A DNA stretch of 9,104 nucleotides, taken from positions 7,961 to 17,064 of the forward strand of contig DEGE01000030.1 in assembly GCA_002351365.1 (NCBI GenBank). Direction: 5' to 3'. Under the pieces are notes generated by a model. The model saw nothing but the letters and a program-made list of their open reading frames with translations, was not told the DNA's origin and ran no database searches. Of this stretch, positions 1 to 6,086 are shown piece after piece. The translations under genes were made by a program, and so were the position numbers. Source of the DNA: Candidatus Saccharibacteria bacterium UBA2834 (lineage in GTDB: Bacteria > Patescibacteriota > Saccharimonadia > Saccharimonadales > Saccharimonadaceae). Every line of letters starts with the position of its first letter. The first letter of the stretch is position 1.

Positions 1-204
1 CTGAAGCTTGAACAAGAATATTTACGATCAGAAGAGTATCAAGAATACATGGCTCGCGTAAAACAGAACAGGATGGCCGAAGGTGAAACGATGGTGATTT
101 TGCCCAAAAATAGCGAAGAAGCCAAGAATAAATACAAAAATACCACACCAGAAACTCATAAAAAGAGTAATTTCGAACTCTGGTTAGACTTCTGGTTTAG
201 CTAA
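1..204 (+). CDS. FtsB/DivIC-family septum formation initiator, C-terminal part
   Basis: Frame 1 is open from the first base to TAA at 202-204, giving 67 residues; the start lies outside the window. The visible part reads LEQEYLRSEEYQEYMAR near its start and GETMVILP further on. This matches the C-terminal region of the FtsB/DivIC family, where a coiled coil is followed by an 'EY..S.EYIE..AR' segment and then a 'GE.VI.LP' segment. Family members are small single-pass membrane proteins of the divisome that bind FtsL and FtsQ/DivIB. The N-terminal membrane helix and most of the coiled coil are not visible. After the motif there is a polar tail of about 33 residues ending in an aromatic patch (W, F, W, F), longer than in short FtsB proteins. 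The family assignment is fairly safe; I cannot separate FtsB from DivIC. Confidence 0.75.
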   Translation: MKLEQEYLRSEEYQEYMARVKQNRMAEGETMVILPKNSEEAKNKYKNTTPETHKKSNFELWLDFWFS

Positions 205-207
205 ATG

Positions 208-236
208 TTGACACGACCAGTATTTTGATGTAAAAT
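208..236 (+). promoter_or_regulatory. Consensus sigma70-type promoter of the initiator tRNA gene
   Basis: A perfect -35 TTGACA (208-213) and a -10 TAAAAT (231-236) are separated by 17 nt. Transcription would start near 243, about 5 nt before the mature tRNA end. The promoter begins only 4 nt after the stop codon of the upstream gene. Confidence 0.85.
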
Positions 237-247
237 TTACATATCGT

Positions 248-324
248 CGCGGGGTAGAGCAGCCTGGTAGCTCGTCTGGCCCATAACCAGAAGGTCGTTG
301 GTTCAAATCCAACCCCCGCCACCA
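248..324 (+). tRNA. Initiator tRNA-fMet (anticodon CAT), CCA encoded
   Basis: The 77 nt fold completely: acceptor 248-254/314-320, D stem 257-260/270-273, anticodon stem 275-279/287-291, variable loop 292-296, T stem 297-301/309-313, discriminator A321 and encoded CCA 322-324. Anticodon CAT is at 282-284. It is an initiator because position 1 does not pair with position 72 (C1 x C72) and because the D stem carries the A11:U24 pair typical of bacterial initiators. Two features are odd. The anticodon loop reads CCCATAA, so position 33 (base 281) is C rather than the nearly universal U33. The anticodon stem is T-C-T-G-G/C-C-A-G-A, so the usual three G:C pairs at its base are reduced to two with U29:A41 above. 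It has its own promoter and terminator. Confidence 0.95.
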
Positions 325-330
325 TGATTT

Positions 331-356
331 TAAGAGCCGTCATGGCTTATTTTTTA
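331..356 (+). terminator. Probable terminator after tRNA-fMet
   Basis: A short hairpin (AGCC 335-338 with GGCT 344-347, extended outward across one bulged G by A333:T348) is followed by a T-rich run, TTATTTTTTA. The stem is weak, but the position directly after the tRNA and the T-run support intrinsic termination. Confidence 0.55.
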
Positions 357-373
357 TGCTAAAAATCCGATGT

Positions 374-379
374 TATAAT
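374..379 (+). promoter_or_regulatory. -10 box (TATAAT) of the two-helix membrane protein gene
   Basis: A perfect TATAAT ends 6 nt before ATG 386, so the predicted first transcribed base is the A of the start codon, i.e. a leaderless mRNA. A T-rich stretch at 351-356 is the only -35 candidate. This spacing also argues that the start is 386 and not the upstream ATG at 356. Confidence 0.65.
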
Positions 380-385
380 ATAAAC

Positions 386-940
386 ATGAGCGAGAAAAAT
401 GCAGAAATGAAGCGTCAGCAAATCCGCAAATGTGATCTGGCTGGCAAAACTTTAGTATTGGTGGGGATAATTGTCGCGATAGTATTGGTCTTTATTGGCG
501 CAAGGAACTACATTGAAGCGAACCGCTTCGTATCGAACGCCAACGTTGAATCATTGGGTGTCGACCTTGCTACCGAGACTAAAAGTCTGCGCGATCGTCA
601 AGCTGTGCTAGTCAACAAAGGCATCATTGACGAAAAAGATAGCGACGACAAAGAAGGGCATGAGTTATACCTAATCAATAAAGCGCTAGATACTAGCTAC
701 AATAACTGCGCGTCGACGGAATTCCTAGAAAGCGAGGTTGTTGGTCGATACTGCGATTTAAGAACAGAATTAGCCACGGTTCCTCAATACACGAAAGACG
801 CCATCCGCCAAAGAACCATACCATATTTCATTGGCGCATTTATGATTCTCGTTGTATTTTTAGGTGGCGGTATTCGTTTAATGAAAGATGCAAGAATGTT
901 CCGCGAAAAGCTTGATCAGTCCGAAGCGGACGAACAATAA
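386..940 (+). CDS. Two-helix membrane protein of unknown function
   Basis: The 184-residue product has a basic N-terminal tail, a hydrophobic helix at about residues 21-39 (rich in V, I, L), a polar middle part at about 40-143 and a second helix at about 144-163 (PYFIGAFMILVVFLGGG), followed by a charged tail. The middle domain contains many acidic and lysine residues and two cysteines (C108, C123) that could form a disulfide if it lies outside the membrane. I do not recognise a family. An upstream in-frame ATG at 356 would add 10 residues, but it lies upstream of the perfect -10 box at 374-379, so 386 is preferred. The gene is monocistronic: tRNA-fMet is upstream, and downstream a bidirectional terminator begins right after the TAA and serves the convergent oxidoreductase gene too. 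Confidence 0.75.
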   Translation: MSEKNAEMKRQQIRKCDLAGKTLVLVGIIVAIVLVFIGARNYIEANRFVSNANVESLGVDLATETKSLRDRQAVLVNKGIIDEKDSDDKEGHELYLINKALDTSYNNCASTEFLESEVVGRYCDLRTELATVPQYTKDAIRQRTIPYFIGAFMILVVFLGGGIRLMKDARMFREKLDQSEADEQ

Positions 941-970
941 AAAAAATACCCCCACCCGGGGGTATTTTTT
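941..970. terminator. Bidirectional terminator between convergent genes
   Basis: A5-6 then TACCCCC (947-953) pairs with GGGGGTA (958-964) then T6; the loop is ACCC. The stem works on both strands, with a T-run on each. It starts directly after the stop of the plus gene (940) and overlaps the stop of the minus gene (969-971). The same stem sequence recurs at 6863-6896. Confidence 0.9.
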
Positions 971-2333
971 AGCGGTAAGCTAATTGCTCGCAGGCTGTGC
1001 GGATAATCTCGCCCCAGCCATTCGCAACGTGTGGCGTGTTGCAGATTTCTTCCAGCGACATATCATAACGCATTGCCAGAGCAAGCTCCTGGATTACAAC
1101 ACTAGCGTGTGGCGCAATTAACGTGGCGCCAATCAACTTGTTATTCTTGTCGCAAATTAACTTAATGAAGCCAATCCGACAATCGGTCGTATTGGATTTT
1201 TGCACGACATTTAGTGGCAGGGTGATTTTAGCAATCTTTTTGTCGTTCTTGATGCAGTCGTCTTCGGTTTTACCAATGCAGGCAACTTCTGGATGTACGT
1301 TCGTGATGCGAATTAGGCCGGTATAGTCTACGACTGATTTGCTGCGCTGAATTATATGCGTCGCCGCAATACGGGCTTCCAGCAGGGCTTTTTCGGTTGA
1401 ACTATGCCCACCTACAACGTCGCCCGCGGCGTAAATATGCTTGATATTTGTGCGCATTGTATTATCGGTCTTGATGCCATTACGGTCGAATTTAACACCG
1501 GCATTCTCGAGGCCCAAATCAACATTCGGCGCACTACCAGTGCAGAATAATACTTCGCTCACTTTGATAGATTTTTCTTGACCGCCGCGCATGAAGACTA
1601 CGCGCTTTTCGTTGCCGTCTTTTTCTACAGCAATCACGCGTGACTGGGTTAGCACGCGAATCTTGTTTTTATTGAAGAGCATATCGAGTACTTGGCCGAC
1701 CTCTTCGTCTTCGCGTGGCAATAAGCGTCCAGCAATCTCGGCAATTACGGTTTCAACGCCGAGTGTAGCGTAATATTGTGCAAGTTCGCAGCCCGTTGAG
1801 CCGCCACCAACAATAAAGATACTTTTTGGCAAACGCGCTACGTCGCAGGCGTTCTCTGGCAACAGGTAACTAACATCTTCTGAAATTTTAATACCCGTGT
1901 CCAAGATAGATGCGCCGGTTGCAATTAAGAATTTCTTAGCAGAATAAGTTTTGTCGCCCACGGCGATTTCTTTTTTGGAAATAAAGCGAGCTCGTCCATG
2001 AAGGCATACAATTCCAGCTTCTTCGTATGGCTTTTTGCTGTTTGCGCCAGCGCGACGCATCGCAATTTTCTTCCAGTTATTAAGGCTTGGATAGTTGTAG
2101 CGCAAATTTGTGCTAGAAATGCCGTATTTCGCGCCCTCAATCGCCTTTTGCATTACTTGTGTTGCATGGAAGAGAGCCCCCTGCGGTACATTGGTATAGT
2201 TCAGGCAAGATCCACCCCACTTATCAGCCTCAACCAAAGCGACCTTTTTGCCTGCTTTTGCCGCCATTAAGGCTGCCTCACTCCCGGCGTCGCCACTTCC
2301 GATCACGATGAGGTCATAATCAACGCGTTTCAT
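969..2333 (-). CDS. FAD/NAD(P)-dependent oxidoreductase of the pyridine nucleotide-disulfide family, one redox Cys missing
   Basis: The 454 residues have full length for the dihydrolipoamide dehydrogenase/mercuric reductase family. Visible parts: N-terminal FAD site GSGDAGSEA (12-20), NAD(P) Rossmann motif GGGSTGCE (176-183), the FAD-ribityl motif YAAGDV (301-306) and a C-terminal dimerisation domain from about 340. Normal members have a CxxxxC redox disulfide in GGxCxxxGCxPSK. Here the segment is GGSCLNYTNVP: C43 remains, but position 48 is Asn. The C-terminal HPTxxE motif is also changed to HVANGWGE (H435...E442). A classical disulfide cycle is therefore unlikely; it may be a flavin reductase using FAD alone or a single thiol. 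It is the last gene of a three-gene minus-strand operon and starts 1 nt after the stop of the small gene before it. A TAAAAT lies 8 nt before its ATG, so an extra internal promoter is possible. The substrate is unknown. Confidence 0.88.
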   Translation of the reverse strand: MKRVDYDLIVIGSGDAGSEAALMAAKAGKKVALVEADKWGGSCLNYTNVPQGALFHATQVMQKAIEGAKYGISSTNLRYNYPSLNNWKKIAMRRAGANSKKPYEEAGIVCLHGRARFISKKEIAVGDKTYSAKKFLIATGASILDTGIKISEDVSYLLPENACDVARLPKSIFIVGGGSTGCELAQYYATLGVETVIAEIAGRLLPREDEEVGQVLDMLFNKNKIRVLTQSRVIAVEKDGNEKRVVFMRGGQEKSIKVSEVLFCTGSAPNVDLGLENAGVKFDRNGIKTDNTMRTNIKHIYAAGDVVGGHSSTEKALLEARIAATHIIQRSKSVVDYTGLIRITNVHPEVACIGKTEDDCIKNDKKIAKITLPLNVVQKSNTTDCRIGFIKLICDKNNKLIGATLIAPHASVVIQELALAMRYDMSLEEICNTPHVANGWGEIIRTACEQLAYR

Positions 2334-2334
2334 C

Positions 2335-2589
2335 TTATATTATTTTATCATGGTTATGGTAAGCAAAGGCGATATCTGGGCTAATTTGTTCGAGCTGCTT
2401 GCAGATAAATACTCGCAAATCCTCCTCGGTAACGATATCTTTATCGCTAATCCATTCATCGGTAGCTTTGGTTACGCGGTCGGCAACCTGTTCGCCCCAT
2501 CCCTCTGGTAGACGCAGGCTTTTGGCGTGGCGCAAAATACTTTGTCTGATACCATCGCTTGAATATTCGTATGTAATCTTTTTTGCCAT
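2335..2589 (-). CDS. Small ATP-cone-like protein (tentative)
   Basis: The 84-residue product is mostly helical and charged. The pattern 'GIRQSILRHAKSL...WGEQVADRVTKATDEWI...IVTEEDLRVFICKQLEQISPDIAFAYHNH', read with these gaps, resembles the fold-level pattern of an ATP-cone domain: a first helix, a second helix ending in a turn, then a 'vt..dl...v...L....A.aY..' segment. ATP-cones are nucleotide-sensing domains, best known in ribonucleotide reductases and NrdR. Here the domain would stand alone, without a catalytic part. The start ATG overlaps the TAA of the upstream membrane protein by one base (TAATG), which suggests translational coupling, and the stop lies 1 nt before the oxidoreductase start. 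The family call is from memory of the pattern and is weak; the coding call is stronger because of the operon packing. Confidence 0.7.
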   Translation of the reverse strand: MAKKITYEYSSDGIRQSILRHAKSLRLPEGWGEQVADRVTKATDEWISDKDIVTEEDLRVFICKQLEQISPDIAFAYHNHDKII

Positions 2590-3278
2590 TAATATACCCA
2601 GAATGCTAGCATGAAGGCGCTCAGCACAATAAAGCTCGTACAGGAAATAAAGCGAGTAAACATCTTATTTTTGATGCGCCATTTCTGGACATCAACCACG
2701 TTATTGCCGGTGCGAATATAGAATTTCAATGTCATCATTGGCAAAGCAATAATAGCAAGATAAAACACAATTGCCACTATCTGTAGATGCGCGCTCGTTG
2801 ACAGAATACAATTAGCGACCACGAAGAAGATGGCGATGCTCATCGGCATCTCGGCAAAGGCGCCTAGAATCCCAAGCGAAAAAGCCTCAATCCGATCGTC
2901 AGTGGTTTTGGCTTTTTGCGCAATGAAACGCGTAAACGAGCGTGGTAGCCACAACTCGGTATTCTTGCCGCGTCGATAATAAAGAAGCCACATGATGACT
3001 GCGCAAGCCAAGAAGATACCAACGCATATTAAAGTCATTTCGAGCGTAAGCGCCTGCCCAGCCAGCTGTGAAATCCAAAAACCAATTCCGCTGACGGCCA
3101 ACAATGCGATAATAAGCGCACCTAGAATGTAGGCACTGGTAAGCCGACCAGTCTTTTTGCGGCGATGTTTACCCATACTGGCGTGGTACAGCAAAATTAA
3201 ACCACCAAAACTAAGTTGGAGGGTAGCCTGAGCAAACCCCGCTAAGGCGATTGTTGCAAAACATAGCAAATCGCTCAT
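2589..3278 (-). CDS. Six-helix integral membrane protein, first gene of the oxidoreductase operon
   Basis: The 229 residues contain six hydrophobic stretches, at about 4-30, 47-70, 79-100, 134-158, 163-184 and 208-228, with basic loops (KHRRKK at 37-42, YRRGK at 101-105) and a charged loop in the middle (105-133). This 3+3 arrangement resembles small transport or electron-transfer membrane folds such as LysE or CcdA/DsbD-type proteins, but I see no CxxC pair and no diagnostic motif, so no function is assigned. The gene leads the minus-strand operon: its stop overlaps the start of the small ATP-cone-like gene, and the FAD oxidoreductase follows. The context suggests a membrane partner of a redox enzyme. 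ATG 3278 is chosen because a -10 box TAAAAT with an upstream TGC lies 6 nt before it. Confidence 0.78.
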   Translation of the reverse strand: MSDLLCFATIALAGFAQATLQLSFGGLILLYHASMGKHRRKKTGRLTSAYILGALIIALLAVSGIGFWISQLAGQALTLEMTLICVGIFLACAVIMWLLYYRRGKNTELWLPRSFTRFIAQKAKTTDDRIEAFSLGILGAFAEMPMSIAIFFVVANCILSTSAHLQIVAIVFYLAIIALPMMTLKFYIRTGNNVVDVQKWRIKNKMFTRFISCTSFIVLSAFMLAFWVY

Positions 3279-3284
3279 GATTTA

Positions 3285-3293
3285 ATTTTAGCA
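3285..3293 (-). promoter_or_regulatory. Extended -10 of the minus-strand redox operon
   Basis: On the minus strand the sequence is TGCTAAAAT, an extended -10 (TGn plus TAAAAT), ending 6 nt before ATG 3278. Transcription would begin at or next to the start codon. No good -35 is visible. The same TGTGCTAAAAT string appears at the transporter promoter (8287-8297). Confidence 0.65.
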
Positions 3294-3318
3294 CAAACGC
3301 AAAGGATTATACTTATGC

Positions 3319-3347
3319 TTGGCGTAAATCTTTATCGTGGCTACAAT
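3319..3347 (+). promoter_or_regulatory. Promoter of the lamin-tail surface protein gene
   Basis: TTGGCG (3319-3324) and TACAAT (3342-3347) are 17 nt apart; the -10 ends 6 nt before ATG 3354, again leaderless spacing. A functional-looking promoter placed exactly at 3354 supports that ATG as the start, although a TGA follows five codons later. Confidence 0.65.
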
Positions 3348-3353
3348 TTTGAT

Positions 3354-4727
3354 ATGAAAATTGTATTGTGATCAATTATCTTAGCATTTCTTATCGGCGG
3401 CAGTGCGTTTGCTGCGACGGATGATTCTTCTGAGTTATTACGTTTTAGTGCCGTCAACGCCGGCTACAAAGATGACGCATCGGCGCAAAATTTCGACTTT
3501 ATAGAGTTATATAGACCCAAAACTGAAGAGCCACACGCTTTGGCGAATTATCGCATTGTCTATACAAATAGCAGCGGGAATTTTGCTGGGGAGTTTACCT
3601 TTGACGAGTATGCGTTTCTTGCAGAAGAGTATTTGGTTTTAGGCTATAAAGGTAGCCCGCAGTATCAGGACTCGCCCGAAACGTATCTCTATAATTTCAT
3701 CTCGTCCGGATTAGCATCGACTGCCGGCAAATTAGAGCTTTACTATTATGACGAATTAATCGACGAGCTTTGCTGGGGTAAAATTACTTGCGCGCAACAG
3801 TTCCCTAAATTCGCTACCAGTAAAAGCGCCAATAGTTCTATTTTGCTCCTGGCCGAAGACGAGAACTATTATGCTGAAATTAATCCTGAGGCCATCATAG
3901 AAATTAAACCAGAGACTCCGTCGCCCCCTTCATGCGCCGGGGTGCAAATTACCGAAATCTATTCTTATTATCAAGAAGACTCCAGTGAGCAGTTTATTGA
4001 GCTTCATAATCCAACCACTGCGGATATTTTGCTCGATTATTGTCGGCTCAATTATAAGAAAAAGTATTTTGCACTCGATGGCATACTCTCGCCAGGACAA
4101 TATCTTGCTTTTCAAGATGATGATTTATTGCTCACGAAAAATCCAACCAAAGATATCGTCATATCTATTCTTGATGCTGATGACAATCTTGTTGCGTCCG
4201 CGAGCTACGGCAAAAAGCAAAAACGCGGCGCATCGTACGCATGATTTAATGATGGCTGACGACAAAGCTATGCGGTTACGCCTGGCGCGGTAAATATTTT
4301 TCAGGAATTTCAAAGCTGCGAAGAAGGGAAAATTATTAATCCAGCCACAGGCAATTGCATTAAAGCCCCAGTCGTCTCAATTTCAGAATGCAAAGAAGGC
4401 TACTACCGCAACCCAGCTACTGGTCGATGCAAGAAAAATCCAACTATGACAGAACTGGCACCGTGCAAAGACGGCTACGAGCGCAACCCGGAGACTAATC
4501 GTTGTCGTAAAATTGTAACCACGACAGGGCAGGAATATGCAATCAAACAATCCGCAGAATCGGAGTCGCATCAAAATTCGCAAACCTTTATTGCTATAAC
4601 GGCGATTATTGCTACCGCCATAGGCGCTACGATTTATGTCATAATTCAATTCCGTCATGAATTAGTCATGGCAGGCAAGAAGGCCAAAAATTGGCTACGC
4701 CGTCATCTCCTAAGAAAAACGGTATAA
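3354..4727 (+). CDS. Exported lamin-tail-domain surface protein with three in-frame TGA codons (recoded or decaying)
   Basis: One 458-codon frame runs from ATG 3354 to TAA 4725-4727 with only three interruptions, all TGA: codons 6 (3369), 297 (4242) and 302 (4257). Read through, it makes a coherent protein. It has a signal peptide with an AFA cleavage site (about residue 20), a first lamin-tail-like beta domain (about 27-150) and a second (about 197-315: VQITEIYSYY...FIELHNPT...L..G....F). Three Cys repeats (322-386), a membrane helix (about 411-433) and a basic cytoplasmic tail with KKAKNWLRRH follow. Lamin-tail domains usually end with a Trp a few residues before 'PGxxN'; here TGA 302 precedes RQSYAVTPGAVN, so Trp fits. 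Trp also fits the hydrophobic core of the signal peptide. Under the standard code the fragments would be a 5-codon peptide, 3540 or earlier to 4244, and 4446-4727. It may be real UGA=Trp decoding, readthrough, or a recent pseudogene. The anchor and exported domains suggest a cell-surface role, possibly host contact (inference). Confidence 0.72.
3369..3371 (+). other. In-frame TGA codon 6, inside the signal peptide
   Basis: The codon lies between MKIVL and SIILAFLIGG. Without decoding it, the leaderless ATG would give a 5-residue peptide, and the exported protein would lack its N-terminal part. Trp or Gly would both suit a signal-peptide core. Confidence 0.75.
4242..4259 (+). other. Two in-frame TGA codons five codons apart (297 and 302)
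   Basis: The local reading is GASYA-TGA-FNDG-TGA-RQSYAVTPGA. Homology to the lamin-tail fold continues on both sides in the same frame, so there is no frameshift. The second TGA occupies the position where this family commonly has Trp. Confidence 0.75.
4317..4511 (+). repeat. Three Cys-rich repeats, C-x2-G-x3-NP-x-T-x2-C-x-K
   Basis: Repeat 1 starts at 4317 (CEEGKIINPATGNCIK), repeat 2 at 4389 (CKEGYYRNPATGRCKK), repeat 3 at 4464 (CKDGYERNPETNRCRK). The periods are 72 and 75 nt. Each unit has two Cys 13 residues apart, probably a disulfide-closed loop outside the cell. They link the second lamin-tail domain to the membrane helix. Confidence 0.9.
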
Positions 4728-4728
4728 T
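4723..4728 (+). promoter_or_regulatory. -10 box (TATAAT) of ruvC, overlapping the upstream stop codon
   Basis: A perfect TATAAT ends 8 nt before the ruvC ATG and contains the TAA stop of the lamin-tail gene (4725-4727). No -35 is evident. A weak GAGG lies only 3 nt before the ATG, too close for a normal Shine-Dalgarno. Confidence 0.6.
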
Positions 4729-4736
4729 AGAGGCAT

Positions 4737-5234
4737 ATGGCAAGACGCATTCTTGGAATTGACCCCGGCACCGGTATCTGTGGTTTTGGTGTGGTAGATT
4801 TTGTGAAACACAAGCAGCCCCACATGGTTACCGCCGGCGTAGTGACGACGCCAGCCCACACGCCACTTGCCGACCGCTTACTTGATATTTATGAATCGAT
4901 TACGCAGATTATCGAGGAGACTCATCCCGACGAAGTTTCAATTGAGAAACTCTATTTTAATCAGAATATTACCACTGGTATCACGGTCGCCGAGGCGCGC
5001 GGTGTCGTGATTCTAGTAGCAAGGCAGCATGAATTACCAATCTATGAATATACGCCGCTTCAAATCAAGCAGACGCTGACGGGCTATGGCCGGGCCAAAA
5101 AGAAGGACATGCAAGAGGCTGTTCGTCAATATCTAAATATGCGCGAAATCGTGAAGCCGGACGATGCGGCCGATGCGCTCGCCGCCGCTATTACGCATGC
5201 TTTAATGACCCGAGCCGCCTACCAATCCGCTTAA
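4737..5234 (+). CDS. ruvC: Holliday junction resolvase RuvC
   Basis: At 165 residues the protein has family length. It cuts four-way DNA junctions symmetrically as a dimer, working with RuvAB in recombinational repair. The RNase H-like core is intact: D9 in ILGIDPGTG, E70 in VSIEKLYF, and the C-terminal PDDAADALAAAITH segment with D143, D146 and H154; the four acidic metal ligands are all present. The basic 'TGYGRAKK' segment (115-122) and the F74 N Q N region at the junction-binding surface are also as expected. The start is ATG 4737, 8 nt after TATAAT. The lamin-tail frame ends 9 nt upstream, and a promoter for the wall hydrolase follows within 3 nt of the stop, so ruvC probably ends its own short transcript or reads into the next gene. 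Confidence 0.97.
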   Translation: MARRILGIDPGTGICGFGVVDFVKHKQPHMVTAGVVTTPAHTPLADRLLDIYESITQIIEETHPDEVSIEKLYFNQNITTGITVAEARGVVILVARQHELPIYEYTPLQIKQTLTGYGRAKKKDMQEAVRQYLNMREIVKPDDAADALAAAITHALMTRAAYQSA

Positions 5235-5236
5235 CC

Positions 5237-5265
5237 TTGACAAAAACGCGAAAAAATGCTAATAT
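5237..5265 (+). promoter_or_regulatory. Promoter of the SleB-like hydrolase gene
   Basis: TTGACA (5237-5242), 17 nt, then TAATAT (5260-5265) preceded by TGC, an extended -10. A perfect TATAAT at 5263-5268 overlaps it but would give a 20 nt spacer. The leader of about 60 nt contains a small hairpin (ACGAG 5272-5276 with CTCGT 5285-5289). Confidence 0.8.
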
Positions 5266-5321
5266 AATATCACGAGTCATCAAGCTCGTCGTATTTCTAT
5301 TGAATCTCGACATTCTGATAT

Positions 5322-5330
5322 GGAGGTGAG
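5322..5330 (+). promoter_or_regulatory. Strong Shine-Dalgarno that sets a GTG start
   Basis: GGAGGTGAG is nearly the full anti-SD complement, with 7 nt from GGAGG to GTG 5334. It contrasts with the leaderless ATG genes around it and justifies the GTG start. Confidence 0.85.
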
Positions 5331-5333
5331 AAA

Positions 5334-6029
5334 GTGGAGAGATTTAAGGATTATTTCAAAAGATACATACCAGTCGCTACGATAGTCGCAATAGTGTTGG
5401 CGCTTGTCTATGCCTTTATGCCCGAGGCTATACTAGGGGAAGACCCCGAAGCTGCCTCTGAATTTCAGGCGGAAACTATCGAATCGGTCGCAACGCCACA
5501 GCGTGGCGATGTTAATGTTGACGTCGTTGCAGAAAAGAATGCCCAAGTGGTGACTGCAGTGGTTGCTTCATTGAAAACCGAAAAAGTCATCCCGGCGTCA
5601 GCTAGTGAGCGTGAGCCCGAAACTGCAAGCGAGCCAGCGCCGACTAGCCCATATGCCGCGTTATTAGATCGCATTTCGGCGGACGATATTGATATTCTCG
5701 TACGCCTGACCTATCACGAGAGTCGCGGTGAGGGCGGCGCGGCGGTTGTCGAAACGGTTTTTAACCGTATGCTCGACGATGAGTTCCCAGATAGCGTCTA
5801 TGACGTAGTCTACCAAAAGAATCAATTCGAGCCGGCACAAGGGCTGTACTCATGGCCAATCAAGGAGCCAGAAGCCTACGCCAAATGTGAGCGCATTGTA
5901 TCAGAGGTAATGGACCCGTATTACGAACCGATTTTGCCGAGTTATTATCTGTATTTCAATAACTTCGAGGCTGGTTCGGATGACTATTGCTGGTTGGGAT
6001 GCAATGTCTTCTACGGATATCCAACTTAA
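5334..6029 (+). CDS. Membrane-anchored SleB-type cell wall hydrolase
   Basis: The 231-residue product has a short basic N-terminus, one membrane helix or uncleaved signal at about 11-29, a low-complexity acidic/Ala/Pro linker at about 31-108, and a C-terminal hydrolase_2 (SleB) domain at about 118-228. Recognisable segments are LVRLTYHESRGEGG (122-135; E129 is the likely catalytic Glu), VVETVFNRMLDDEFPDSV (138-155), VVYQKNQFEP (158-167) and LYFNN (206-210). SleB enzymes are lytic transglycosylases first known from spore cortex but widespread in non-spore-formers. Here it should act on peptidoglycan outside the membrane, in the organism's own wall or that of a host cell (inference). Two cysteines near the end (C219, C223) could form a disulfide. 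The gene starts at GTG with an excellent SD and ends at an intrinsic terminator. It separates ruvC from ruvA. Confidence 0.88.
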   Translation: MERFKDYFKRYIPVATIVAIVLALVYAFMPEAILGEDPEAASEFQAETIESVATPQRGDVNVDVVAEKNAQVVTAVVASLKTEKVIPASASEREPETASEPAPTSPYAALLDRISADDIDILVRLTYHESRGEGGAAVVETVFNRMLDDEFPDSVYDVVYQKNQFEPAQGLYSWPIKEPEAYAKCERIVSEVMDPYYEPILPSYYLYFNNFEAGSDDYCWLGCNVFYGYPT

Positions 6030-6046
6030 TCGAGCCCAACAAGCCC

Positions 6047-6069
6047 AGGCCGCAATCGCGGCCTTTTTT
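6047..6069 (+). terminator. Intrinsic terminator of the SleB-like gene
   Basis: AGGCCGC (6047-6053) pairs perfectly with GCGGCCT (6058-6064) around an AATC loop, followed by a T-run to 6069. It lies 18 nt after the stop, and the ruvA -10 element begins 3 nt later. Confidence 0.93.
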
Positions 6070-6071
6070 CT

Positions 6072-6080
6072 TGCTATAAT
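6072..6080 (+). promoter_or_regulatory. Extended -10 of ruvA
   Basis: TGCTATAAT is a full extended -10 ending 6 nt before ATG 6087, leaderless spacing. The normal -35 position falls in the terminator stem of the preceding gene, so this promoter probably relies on the TGn element. Confidence 0.75.
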
Positions 6081-6086
6081 CAAGAT

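Noticed and set aside
356..385. Upstream in-frame ATG at 356 as the start of the two-helix protein
   Set aside because: The perfect TATAAT at 374-379 would lie inside the coding region, and ATG 386 has the 6-nt leaderless spacing seen at other genes.
1591..2270. Plus-strand open frames inside the oxidoreductase gene
   Set aside because: They are antisense to a full-length enzyme with motifs in order and have low-quality translations.
4242..4446. Frameshift as the cause of the break in the lamin-tail gene
   Set aside because: The same frame carries recognisable protein before and after both TGA codons, and the other frames give no lamin-tail or Cys-repeat sequence.
3354..4727. UGA read as glycine (the code of Gracilibacteria/Absconditabacteria)
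   Set aside because: In those lineages TGA is frequent in all genes. Here it occurs in one gene only, and the lamin-tail context favours Trp.
5263..5268. TATAAT as the -10 of the hydrolase promoter
   Set aside because: It would give a 20-nt spacer to TTGACA; TAATAT three bases earlier gives 17 nt and has a TGC extension.
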